A stretch of 64,000 nt of DNA from Collybiopsis luxurians FD-317 M1 (lineage: Eukaryota; Basidiomycota; Agaricomycetes; Agaricales; Omphalotaceae). Positions 38,994 to 49,669 of the stretch are shown one piece after another (the first letter of the stretch is position 1; each line of letters starts with the position of its first letter). The notes under the pieces were generated by a model. The model did no database searches, was not told where the DNA came from, and saw nothing but the letters and a program-made list of their open reading frames with translations. Position numbers and translations under genes: made by a program. The stretch is from positions 496,001-560,000 of the forward strand of contig KN834750.1 in NCBI GenBank assembly GCA_000827265.1, written 5' to 3'.

Positions 38994-40140
38994 TCAACAT
39001 TCGTGCGTTCTCCAGCCAGACGCAACACAGTGATAGGCATGCATCAATTTGCCAATGTCATAACTAAGGAGTACCTTGTCTCCCGCATTGGTCTCCACGG
39101 CACAAATTTCCCAGCTTGTGAGCTGTAACAGAGTCTTGAATCTGGGAGGAGGTATGGGTTGGGATCGAAAGCGCATAAGCGTAACGTTTGGGCCAATTTC
39201 CACTACCTCGATGTTCCAGGTACCCTGCGCCAACAGAACTCTGCGCTCTCGAGGTGGTAAAGGTGGACGTAGGATCATATGCCAACAATCCTGGTCCCCT
39301 ATATACCGGACACCGTCATCGAACTCCAGGTTCATCAAATGTCTTTGGCAATCGATTGAGACTAGACTCCAATATCCTGCTGAGGCACTGTAGTTGTGTA
39401 TCTGGTGCGCCGCTTTACCTCTAAACTCCCGCGTCTCAAATGTGGAAAGCGGAAAAATGGAGTATGCTTCTGAGCTGGTCACTACGTTGAACAGAGCAGC
39501 TTGGAGGGATTGGTAAACTGATGCAGAAGTAGTACCATGACTTACTAGATTCTTGAGAAAGGATAGCATCCATGAGCCCTCGAGTAACTCCATGAAGGAT
39601 AATCATCTTTTCCCTGTCGGTGAATGTATACTTGAAGGAGGGGGACATAATTCCGTTGTTGTTGCACTTGGTCTGTCGAGTGTGGAAGATGCGCTGGAAG
39701 CCAGTTGATGGCTCGAGCGTCGCTAGATTGCTCTCTGCCACAAAGTGGAAACCAATACCCAACAACCAATCTGCAAGCCACTGGACATCTTCATGATTGA
39801 GAAGAATATCTAGAGGAACTACAGGAAGTAGCTCAGGAAGGCGGCCCAAGAATGCTGCAGCAAATGGTCCAGACAAGGCAGCGCCCAATATGTGCTGCTT
39901 TTTGTGGAATTCCATGGCATGGTCGCGACTCCCCAGATACCTCTCAAGCGCTATTTCTATGTCAAACACCTTGTCAAAGTAATATTTGACTGCAATGAAA
40001 AGCATCTTGCCGGTTCGACGCAATGCTAAAAGTTCCTGGATACAGCAAGCATCGAATACTGCGAAGACAGCTAAGTGCTCCTGTCCCTCACTTTCAGGAA
40101 AGGAGGTCCCAAAGTTGAAAAAGGTCACTGCATCTATCAT
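38994..40140 (-). CDS. Element cargo: conserved-looking protein of unknown function
   Basis: ATG is at 40140 (MIDAVTFFNFGTSFPES). Visible blocks are IQELLALRRTGKMLFIAVKY, FHKKQHILGAALSGPFAAAF, LPVVPLDILLNHEDVQWLA and LLGIGFHFVAES. After an intron ending near 39545 follow SSEAYSIFPLSTFETREFRG, GVRYIGDQDCWHMILRPPLP and a C-terminal WRTHEC. The ALSGPFAAAFLGRL...PLDIL stretch resembles the start of nucleotidyltransferase-like folds (a G-S/G pair, then a spaced acidic residue), but the usual GS-D-x-D is not complete, so no enzyme is claimed. The protein is about 350 residues. Confidence 0.55.
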
Positions 40141-40249
40141 GGTGTGGCGACTAAGATGCTGAAGGGAAACAAGAATATGTCAATTGAATGAAGAACAGAT
40201 GCGCTTGCCAACGTTCCGACAAGTTTTTGCCCCTTCTGTCATCACCTCC

Positions 40250-41198
40250 ATGGCGAGAAGCAGAAAGTCCACCAAAATAGACAAACCTAAAAATTCCACC
40301 GAAACGGTGAAAACCAAAAACTCAAAGGCTAAAGGCTCTACCAAAATGAGTAAGGACGCGGCATATTATGCCAGGTAAATTCTCTTGATCTCAAAAAAAA
40401 ATAGTCACTAAATAGTTTGACAGACATAGGGCTCAACATTGTGCTGAAGCTCGAGTGTATATACAAATCAAGAGAGCTTCCAACTCATCAAAATCAAAAT
40501 CTTCCAAGCAGCGTACCCCAGCTACCACTCCTGACTCACAGCCCAATGATGCAGACCCTGCCACTCTTATTTCGCTCTATCATGTGTTCATTGTTTGCTG
40601 CAATGATTTCGATACATGGCTGGACTCGAGTGTTCCTCAGGATGGGGATGGATATTTCCGCATCTGGGAACAGTTCGGCGCCAGAGTCTCGACCAGATTG
40701 TATCAACTCATGGACCACCGTATCCCTGACAGTACGCATTGTCGGGAGATATACAAAGCTGTCTGTGCGATGCAGATACATCTCGGGAGGTGTCGAGCTG
40801 AACATTTCTTCTCTGTCGATAGTCGCCACCTGAAGCAATCGATTGTTCATCCAAGCTGGGACTGAATGAGATACTCTGCCTCGGCTTCTGCCAATGACCA
40901 TTTTAACGATGTTGTTCTTACCTTGCGGGATGAAGCTGATGGCCTTATTGAAGACTGGGGAGGGCTGGGAGAAACGAGGAAATATGCAAAAATTGATCAT
41001 CTAGAAAAGGCAGCCAACAGTATAGAAGGACTGTATGTCAGGTGGAGGGAGCTACTAGACGGTGCAATCGAGACCAAGGTTGACATTGCGTCACTCAGTC
41101 AGGAGGCTTCGCAGACTTTGTTTGTGCTGGGCGAGATACTGGAAAGGATTGCTTTCGCTCTCTCTAACAAAAATTCATATCCCTTGAGACACAAGTAG
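40250..41198 (+). CDS. Element cargo: hypothetical protein with in-frame TGA
   Basis: ATG is at 40250 (MARSRKSTKIDKPKNSTE), a basic Lys/Ser/Thr-rich leader. After an intron (about 40375-40426) come AEARVYIQIKRASN, SLYHVFIVCCNDFDTWLDSS and CREIYKAVCAMQIHLGRCRA. At 40863-40865 a TGA stops the frame, and an ATG follows at once in the same frame. The continuation FNDVVLTLRDEADGLIEDWG, KYAKIDHLEKAANSIEG, QEASQTLFVLGEILERI runs to 41198. Either an unrecognised intron removes the TGA, or the gene carries a nonsense mutation. No family recognised. Confidence 0.45.
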
Positions 41199-42396
41199 TT
41201 TTGTCTGTAGAATTATAGACTACTATGAAGGTTACACAACTCAAACCTAGACTAATCAAGATTCTGTGTATTTCGGAGTGCTGCGACGTTCGATTATGCA
41301 GAATTCGATAGCCATTCTCCCTACAAAGCTTTTTGAGATCAGATAGACTACAACACACAGTCGTCGACTGCTGCCAATGGTTTGAATTTCCGACACATAA
41401 ATCAGTAAGCTACAGTGTTCTTGACCATCATAGATTTAGAAGTGTTGGCGAAGTGTTGGCGATGTGTTGGCGATGTGTTTGCAAGAGCCATTCTTATGAA
41501 GAATCCCATAACCGACACCGTCACCCCTCGATGATATCCACGATCTTGCATTGTAAATATTCATTGAGTTAATCTTAATGTGATGAAACAGAGGAGCAGA
41601 GGACTCCAAACTGAGGTCTTCGAGATATCGTAATTGTGCGTGGATAGTAGCTTGTGTATGCTTCGCTGCCAACACGGTATGTTCTGCATTTATATTCATC
41701 TGTCTTTTTATTTAGTTCCATCTTGTGCAGCCTGGTCAGTAATGAATAATAACATTAGTGATGAGTTGTAGTCTCAAGAAATTGGTGCTATGTTGGCAAA
41801 TCCGAAATGTTGGCGACATTGTGCAGGCCCAGTCAAGCAGAGTGTAGCATATATTTGAGTACTACAGATATCGTTTGAACGTTGCTGTCCCCTGAATAAT
41901 TTGTTAATTCTGTACATGGTCCCAACCAGTAAACGCAACCAGAGAGTGGTAGAAGTACGTACACTGAAGACCTGACATTGCCATCGAACAATGAACCTTA
42001 GGAGACTTAATTTTGCTGACCTTGCCGACTACCCTCCAACTATCATGCCCCCTCGCTGTGAAAATGCTCAGAATCTACCGTACACATTTGGACTTCAAGC
42101 ACAGTTTGTTCTATCACTTTTTGACTTTTTCTTAAGTTGAAATATTCCTGACGTATGTGTATAGCGGCGCTTCCTTATTTTCTGTATTCTTAATTACATT
42201 ATGTGGAAATACATCATGTTCAGACAGTCCTCACTTTGAGCATGTCTTCTGTACTTAATTGATGACGGATCCAAATAACTTCAAGCCCGATTCATTCAGT
42301 TAATTATATAACATTGAATGGAAAAACAAAACAAATGTCGTGTAAAACTTCCATACCAACACATGCGAAACAATTATATGAATTAAAAAGACCTAT
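41199..42396. other. Long non-coding stretch with 11-bp repeat
   Basis: About 1.2 kb, AT-rich, without a convincing gene on either strand. A fourfold 11-bp repeat (AAGTGTTGGCG variants) sits at 41440-41480. Related words recur near 41790-41815. Confidence 0.5.
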
Positions 42397-43834
42397 TCAA
42401 TGTCCATGAAGCGCTTGGAGTCGGCGAATCAACTCATTCTTGAGCTCCAGTTCTTTGTCTAATTGCGCCCATTCCTCTTGAAGCCATTCATTTTCAGCCT
42501 TCAAGGCTGCTTCATTCTCCTGAGACACTTGGAGATTGGCCGCAAGCTCAGCGGCGTCATAGCAACATGTACTGTGCAATGACACGAACATCTTGTGAGC
42601 CGTTTCATGAAGGGTGTCGGGAATTGGTATATAGTCGTTGATAAGTCGTGGCGAGGTAAAATGAACAAACGGTTCCCTGACACCAGGGTGCTGGGCTGCG
42701 AGGTACAACCAACACCCTGTCTCGGCACCGATTCGCTCACACTGAAAACCAAAGGGTCAAAAAGGAACTAGGCTGGAGTATACTAATGCTCACATGACAG
42801 ACTATGTCTTCAATCAACCGGTGATAATGTTTCGTCGCTTTCGTGGCAGCAATAATAGGTTCAGGGAGCTCTTTATTGCATGGTGGGGCTGGAAGAACTA
42901 TAAGTAGCTGAACAAGGCTATAGACTGATACTCACTCCATTCCTGCTAGCCTTTACCAGCACCTTCAACTTTTCCCCAAGGAAACTCTCCTTGCGATGGA
43001 CGAACACGAATACACTTAGAAGGTGCGGCCGGTGAGCTCAAAGGTGGAAGTGGGGTACCAGTTGAAAGTTTGTCGGCAAGCTGACGATCAATTGGCGAAT
43101 GATCAAAACCAGGCAGGCAAGGACTACTTGGGAAACCTGTAGGGCTACTTTGGGGTTGGATAGTGGGTGAGCTGGGCTGAAAGAAGGGGCTGGAGCCTGG
43201 TAGTTGGCTGGCAGTAGAATAATTCCTCGGTGGAGTAATGGGCAGCAGTCCTCCTAACGAAAGGTCAAATTCATGTAAACCTGGGAAATAAGAACTGTAT
43301 GATCCAGTAGGTAAATGTTCTGCAGGCTCATGCAACTGTGAATGGACCACAGATGGAGGCACATCCGCCTGGCTCTGAGATACCATGGAAAGTGTAGGTG
43401 GAGTCGCAATTACTGGAGATGCTGGGGCAGGGGGTGTGGTCAATGCTTGCCCTCGAGAGTTCTCCCAGTTGATCCATAAATCCTGAAGCTCTGCTGGCGG
43501 TGTGGTGTTAGGTACATCAATCCCAACTCTTGCGAGAGCTTTATGCTATTGCAACATTGGTTAGTTTATAAATGGAAACAAATGACCAAAAAAGGCAGAT
43601 TCATACTTTTGCTTTGTATAGTTTCGAGTGTACACAGTCAAATGAGGCCCGGTAAGGTTGGTTAGGACAAGTTTTGCAACGACGTGGACACAGGATAGAA
43701 TTTTTGCTCATTTTCACCTGAGCTTTGGAAGGAGATTTAGTAGGAGATTTGGGAAAGGTCTTCAAGGTTTTCAAAGGCAATTTGCCAGCCTTGGCTGGAC
43801 TTTTTTTCTTGGATGAGCGTCCTGTGCGAGCCAT
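42397..43834 (-). CDS. Element cargo: cysteine-cluster protein, Pro-rich, coiled-coil C-terminus
   Basis: ATG is at 43834 with a strongly basic N-terminus (KKKSPAKAGKLPLKTLKT). A compact Cys/His cluster follows: CPRRCKTCPNQPYRASFDCVH (about 43690-43630, quoted in part as CPRRC, CKTC, DCVH). After an intron come PAELQDLWINWENSRGQAL and a Pro/Ser-rich middle (about 43440-43000). Short exons near 42870-42790 lead to GWL-type segments, PRLINDYIPIPDTLHETAHK, and a heptad-like end ENEAALKAENEWLQEEWAQL. The gene lies back to back with the KDZ transposase, 233 bp between starts. A DNA-binding helper role is possible but unproven. Confidence 0.55.
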
Positions 43835-44067
43835 GGTGGGAACAAAAACCGAACAAAAAAAAGTGAACAAAAATTGTGCGCTTTATAAACAGTAAACAAA
43901 TGAGTCAGCAACGCTCTTTGGAAATGGTCCGCAGTCTCAAGCCACCGCCGCCTCCACTTCTCCCATCCCTGAAAAGAGTCCAGACAGAAACCGTCTCCCT
44001 CTTGGCCCTTTCAAGACCGCCTCAAGTTAGCCCTCAAAGAAAATGACGCTCTGTTTCTGCAAAATTC

Positions 44068-46975
44068 ATGCGTGTCAGGAAACCTATATCCAAATCTAAC
44101 TATGCAGGCAGGAACACTGCAGCACTGCAAAAAACTGGCATGCTCCAGAAAAAGCTGAGTCCATCTACAGATCGCGAGAGGATGAGTGTGGATGAATCAG
44201 AGCATTTTGCTCCCAAGTTAGGATTGACTGAGGAGCTATCAGGTACCCAGGTCGATGAACCAAACAAGCACAGCAGTAGCTTAGCACAATACATCGATGC
44301 CGTTCAATTGGAATGTGTAGGATTTATAAGCCTCGTTGTAGGTTTGTTTGCAGTTGAAGGATGGAATAGAACTTCAGGTGCCGGAACAGTCAGTTGTATT
44401 CTGCTGGGAGGAAGTAGAAGCTGAATGATATGTAGAACAATTGGTTCCATCTTGAAGTTTCATCTGGGGGTGGAGAGCTCAAAGAGCTTTGTTCATGTCA
44501 GCAAGGCCAATTAGATTGTTTCCATAAACGATACTTTAGGTTACATGGACAAGATGATTTTGGCGTGATACCACCCGGAGATACAAGAGGTTCGTGAGCA
44601 GTTCTAAAAGGTTGACCGATACCCATATGATACCCTAGAAATGTGCCTGGAGGTAATTTTATTTGCGAAGGAAATTCAAAGTTACGATGGAGAACAAGCG
44701 ATTCATCGGTTTTCCGTTGCAAAGGGGAGGGACACATTGGCCTTGTCCAACCGCATTTTTGTGACACATGAGGGCTCTGACAAAGGGGACGGTATATGGA
44801 AATGCACTCGAGACGGAAGGTGGAATTGTGTGCACATAAAGGCCGCACAGAAATACATGAATCGAAAGGATACAGAGGAAGGCGATGATATGGAAGACAA
44901 AGTCGGAATAGATATCAGTGAATTTTGCTAGAATTTTGCTGGAATTTTGCTGAGGCGTATTAATCTGTGATAGGTCTGGATCAGTGACAAGCGAGACATT
45001 ATGGAGAACGAGCCACCTCTTACCTTACCATCCCACCACCCCGATGGGGATTGCTTCCGACAGAAACACCCATCCCATTACCGAGGCCGTTAAGAGAAAA
45101 TCCAGGCCGAATTAGACTGACCTCTCAGGCCTCCTGCTGCTGCAGGGATGGAGGTAGAGACTTTTACAGCTCAGAGCGTCCAATCGTGGTGCATACATGT
45201 ACAGTTTACACCTTGACTGAGGCATTCGAGGTGGAGATTGAGCTCCAAAGTTGTTCTAGGTGTCCTCAGGCAAGCCGTCATTACATAGGGCCAGAGCCTC
45301 GAGACACTGGATTGTTCAATTATAACAATTGCACCCTATTCAGCCATGAAGTTCTGAATGAGTATATCAGTGCTTTCAGCAGCTCAGTGACTCCTTTCGA
45401 AGCTTGGGTGGATCACATGAATTGTCGGTACCAGGATACTACCCTGTGTATTCCATTCACATGCAGCGCACTATTCAGATCGGCGTGGTTTGCGTATGCA
45501 CATCTGCTGAGTCTAGATGGTGATAAATCTTGTCCGAGATGTGGAGATGCCCTGGAAAACATCATATGGGATGGGGTTTCGATTGCGTTTTCACGTAAAC
45601 ACGTCAATGACACACTACAGCCACCGACTGTGACGAGCAATATATCACAGATTCGGGAGAGTAAACCAGTTCCGCGGCAACAATGGCTGCTAGATGATAC
45701 GATGCGTAAGACCTTGCAGAACTGGTTGGAAGCTGGAGGTTTGGGTGTGGAGAGCTGCGAGGACAAGGACAACCAGGCCCTCAAAAATTATCTTGAGGCG
45801 GCAGTAGAACATACAAAAATGTTTTCTGTCTTGGAAGGCTGGTTACACAGTCAACATCACAACTTAGCCACACTCTTCTGTAGCCGACTTGGGTACGGGG
45901 AGGTTGGCAAAGATAACACATGGAATCCTAAAAAGGCATATAAGTCCCTGTTCCAACTGGTGAGCAAATCATAGCATTCAAAAAACTTTAACTTACTCTT
46001 GAGGCTCAGCTAGCTGCAGAAGAATCGACGATGCAGACATTGAACCTCTCGGGCCTCGAAGCCCTTAATAAATTCCTCCTGCGGCCTACTCATTCAACTG
46101 CAAACTTGCTTCAGTGTTGCCCAGTACTGTTTAGGATGGTTGAACATGAGTTTTGTGCGCATGGCAAATATTCTTCGGAGACGCTGGGAGTGTGTGCATG
46201 GATGTACCAAAGGGCACTGGAGGTACTGAAAAGCCTGTGGATGATGAATACGAAGCCATTAAATGAAGCTTGTGTCTCGGAGAACACTGAACAAGGTGAA
46301 GTCCAGGACTGGGAAGAAGTGAGTTGACATGTGGTCAAGGAAATCAAAAGCTGACCTGAATCACAGACAGGAACTTGCTATTCAATGCCGCAAATTCGAG
46401 CACGACCAAAGTATCCTAAGATCCCTAGGGATGGCAAGGCAGACGTCAACAAGGAGCGGCCAGGGACCTGTCGAAAATACTATGAACAATACTCACAAAA
46501 GTGACTTACTGGAGGGATTATGGCGTGCTGGTGCACACACAGCGTGTGTTACAGTTTCCACTGCATCCCACTTGGAGAAGGTCATAACGATGTGTTTTCT
46601 GCAATTGTTACGCGGTGGCCTCAGGCACCAAAGCGCATTATATATGATTTTGCGTGTGCTCTTGGCCCTTACTGCTGGACGCGGGAGCCAGAGTTCTTTG
46701 CAAAGACGGAGTTCCTCATAGATGATTTCCATGCATCGGGACACACAAAGTGTTCCAATTTGGCATTCTTGAAAACCCATTCTTCTGTCCAATCAAGATT
46801 GGGAGCTATAAACTCCAGCGCGGCGGAGTGTGGAAACAGTGGTCTGGCCAGGATACAAAAATCCGTAAGCTATATGACGCAGTCAAGAGCCATCCTGTAC
46901 TGCTGGGTCTTCATATCAATGTGGAACCGTTTACACATTCAGAAGCTAAAACAGGAAGAGGCTGAATTGAAGTAA
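44068..46975 (+). CDS. KDZ-superfamily transposase (Kyakuja-Dileera-Zisupton type)
   Basis: Likely mover of the surrounding element. ATG at 44068 opens MRVRKPISKSNYAGRNTA. Exons then encode cysteine clusters typical of these proteins: ELCSCQQGQLDCFHKRYF (about 44500), KDGRW-like RDGRWNCVHIKAA (about 44815), ASCCCRDGG and SRCPQASRHYIGPEPRDTGL (45130-45310), and CPRCGDALENIIWDGVSIAF (about 45530). The catalytic region shows LTGGIMACWCTHSVCYSFHC, APKRIIYDFACALGPYC (46627-46675), LIDDFHASGHTKCSN (46710-46755) and INSSAAECGNSGLARI (46808-46855), giving candidate acidic residues D, D, E. It ends EEAELK at 46975. Joins use plausible GT/AG introns and no catalytic-region frameshift was found. Confidence 0.85.
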
Positions 46976-47617
46976 ACTAGGATAGAATGAGCAATTTACT
47001 TGTTAGTGTCGTACACATTCGATCTGCCGACCGGGTCTTCGAGGGACCATAGTGAGTGTCCACAACATAAATCTGATTAAGCACGGTAGGATGACAGAGT
47101 CTCAACCGTCATCATTAAAATATCAGGGCGGACCCGAATACACTTGGAGCAGACAGGCCGCACCTGTACAATGCCATGAAGGAAGGACACGAAGGAAGGA
47201 GGACGCTGTGGTTGAAATCAACCACTGACTCTAGCGCCCTGACGATAAGTGCCCAAACTCAAAACCTTCCACCCAAGTTCAGTGCGCACATTACATCCTT
47301 CACTATTTGGATGGCCGTTTGAGTTCGTCGCTTGTCTCAACGTGCCCAACTGCACTCGCCTTTGAGTTCATCTCAAGTATGCTGTGGAACCGTGAACCCT
47401 GCATCGGTTCTGTTAACTACACCGATACAGTGTATATTCACCACTGCACCACTCTCTTGGTGTATATTCACCGTCGCATCATGGAAAAGTCGTGACCGGG
47501 ATCATTCGCTTCATCGTCGTGTTCTATTTCAACTGTTGCTTTTTCATATCAGCGGCCGGTAAGTCGCTGCTGCGTCTTTGTTGGTGAAAGCTTTAACCTA
47601 CGGAAATAGGTGTCGAA
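46976..47617. other. Intergenic stretch after the transposase
   Basis: About 640 bp, no gene recognised. GTGTATATTCACC occurs twice near 47430-47475, a word close to the terminal-array motifs. Confidence 0.4.
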
Positions 47618-48349
47618 ATGCCTCTAATTCTCTCTGAGTGTACAAGGTGTATCGCGCTAGTTCATCTTTCGGCCACTCAAATCAAAGCTTTGGAATCGGA
47701 ATTGAAAACTCTTACCGACTTCGTCCAGAGTTTCCAACAACGACGCGGACTCATAGAGCCGCAGGACCAGCTTATTTTTATTCATACCGGGCTGAGTGCG
47801 GAAAAAAACAGAGTGGAATGGGACAAAGTGGAGGACGAGCTCGTGCATTTGTCGTTCCGGCTGAAAATTATCATTATAGCCTTGAAAGACACCGAGGATG
47901 TGGCAACGTTGTATCCAATGTTTGCTACTCTAGGTATGTTCGCTTGCAGCCCTCTACGATGACGTTATGACTACATCTTCATATCAGACATTCCCCAATG
48001 CCTTCATGAAGCACTGGGTGAAAAAGCGCTGTTGGACGACAATCACCTTGTGGATTCATGGACCACTTCTCATGCAGGGCCAATGGTGTCATGCACTGTC
48101 GATGGAATTCCAGTACCAGATTCAAAGGAACGAGTACCTGTCGAGAGCAACATCATTGATGACATAATTTCGCACTTGCCTGCGTACCAGGTTCTTATTC
48201 AAGGGTTTCACGAGGAGGCTTTTTCAGTATTGGAGTCAGGTGTGGTGACTCAGATGGAGAAGGACCGAGCGGTAGAAGATATGTTTTGCAAAACTATGCA
48301 GGCCCATGTTGCTTTGAAGTATACATGGAAATTTCGGAGAGATGATTGA
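47618..48349 (+). CDS. Element cargo: hypothetical protein
   Basis: ATG at 47618 (MPLILSECTRCIALVHLSAT). A helical first exon (IKALESELKTLTDFVQSFQQ, DKVEDELVHLSFRLKIIIIA) is joined across a 54-nt intron (47935-47988) to DIPQCLHEALGEKALLDDN. The remainder is hydrophilic, with VSCTVDGIPVPDSKERVPVE, and ends KFRRDD at 48349. About 225 residues; no signal peptide, membrane segment or known domain. Confidence 0.5.
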
Positions 48350-48690
48350 GGATGCACATCTGGCAATATGTTTTCTCGTATCTTCGGGCCTTATATCTCT
48401 GTCTAACCTTCCATGTATCCCAGAGCTTCCCTAATGATCTCTGGAGGGATGATATAGTTGTAGCAGCTGGCAACTATATCGAAAGTGTTCGTACTGTATC
48501 GTGTTAGTGCAAAGTACTACTTCACATATCTTCTTTTAACCTGCTGGATCTCTGGAGTCATCTTATGTGCAATGTCTGCTTAATTTCTCGTAATCAAACT
48601 TGACAATACTCCAGACTTGTCCTTGACATCGCGAATACTTCTTGTTGCGTTTGCTGTCATGGCTAGTCTAATTCTCATTCTGATATCTGA
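48350..48690. other. Spacer between cargo genes
   Basis: About 340 bp, AT-rich; no feature recognised, though an upstream exon of the next gene could lie near 48617-48690. Confidence 0.35.
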
Positions 48691-49140
48691 ATGCGTCGTT
48701 CTCAACCACCTTGTCATTTTCTCCAGGTTAATGTTAGTACAATTTTCCTATCCCCAAATGGCCCACCGCCATACCTTTTCAAACTCGATATTTCGTTCCG
48801 CCCCGATGGGATGCCCAATACCGAAAAAATTCGTTCAGCAGTAACTGAAGTCACTCAAACCATCGCCCCCGAGTATAAAGTGCCAATCTTCGACATTGTC
48901 AGGTACATCGATCTGACCGACGAGGGCACTGGCCTCAGGAGCAAATTATGGGTCGTAGGTTTTGGTGATTCAACTGCAGAACTTCATCTGCAAGTCTGCA
49001 ATGGGGAAGCTTGTACTCGAACGGATGCAGATGTCTTCTGGAACGGGGCAGTTGTTGGGGTACCATTGACTGAGAGGGGAGCCCCAAAGGACTGTGATGA
49101 ATACGACGCAATGATTTTGTACAACTATTTTCGCCGGTGA
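48691..49140 (+). CDS. Element cargo: small hypothetical protein
   Basis: ATG at 48691 gives a 149-codon frame: VNVSTIFLSPNGPPPYLFKL, PDGMPNTEKIRSAVTEVTQT, FDIVRYIDLTDEGTG, LWVVGFGDSTAELHLQV, ending NYFRR. A splice acceptor (TTCTCCAG) just before VNVSTIF suggests that the true N-terminus may come from an upstream exon. The composition suggests a folded beta-rich domain. No family recognised. Confidence 0.45.
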   Translation: MRRSQPPCHFLQVNVSTIFLSPNGPPPYLFKLDISFRPDGMPNTEKIRSAVTEVTQTIAPEYKVPIFDIVRYIDLTDEGTGLRSKLWVVGFGDSTAELHLQVCNGEACTRTDADVFWNGAVVGVPLTERGAPKDCDEYDAMILYNYFRR

Positions 49141-49669
49141 GCTTGATTAACCTTGTCCGATATTTAACTTAACACTAATTCCGATGCAAGCAAATCCTGC
49201 CCTCATGCCTATGGCCCCCTTGTAGAAGCGTAGTGGTGCATTCTCTGTTATTTTACATGAACTCATGCCTACATTTTCCGGAAGTTGTGAAGATTAATGT
49301 GTATCATGTATAATGTGACCTTGTTGACTTCACAGTAAACATTTACTGCTGCCTCATTATCTTCACCTCAGCCTCAAAGTACCCTGGGTACAGCAAATTT
49401 TCAGCTCAAAGCTAGTAGTATTGCTATATAAAATATACATGAAAGTATATATTATTGAGAAACATGTCACGGATCAACAAGCGAGTTATTGAATTGTATG
49501 AACAAGATCAAAAGAAACACAATGGCCAGATACTTTCTGGGGAGGGAGACTTGACTTTGGATTGTGAATTTTCTACTCACGGTATCGGCGCTTAGTTTGT
49601 TTTGACTGAGTAGAAAATCTTTGAATAAATGTTAGATGAGTGATCAGGCATCAGAAAAGTAATAGCAAC
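49141..49669. other. Non-coding stretch with one isolated array unit
   Basis: About 530 bp without a gene. Position 49331-49384 reads CAGTAAACATTTACTG followed by CCTCATT and TTCACCTCAGCCTC, the same word order as in the terminal arrays. This is a single internal copy of a terminal monomer. Confidence 0.6.

Noticed and set aside
40536..41000. 154-codon minus-strand frame
   Set aside because: Shadow of the plus-strand cargo gene; it has no splice partners.
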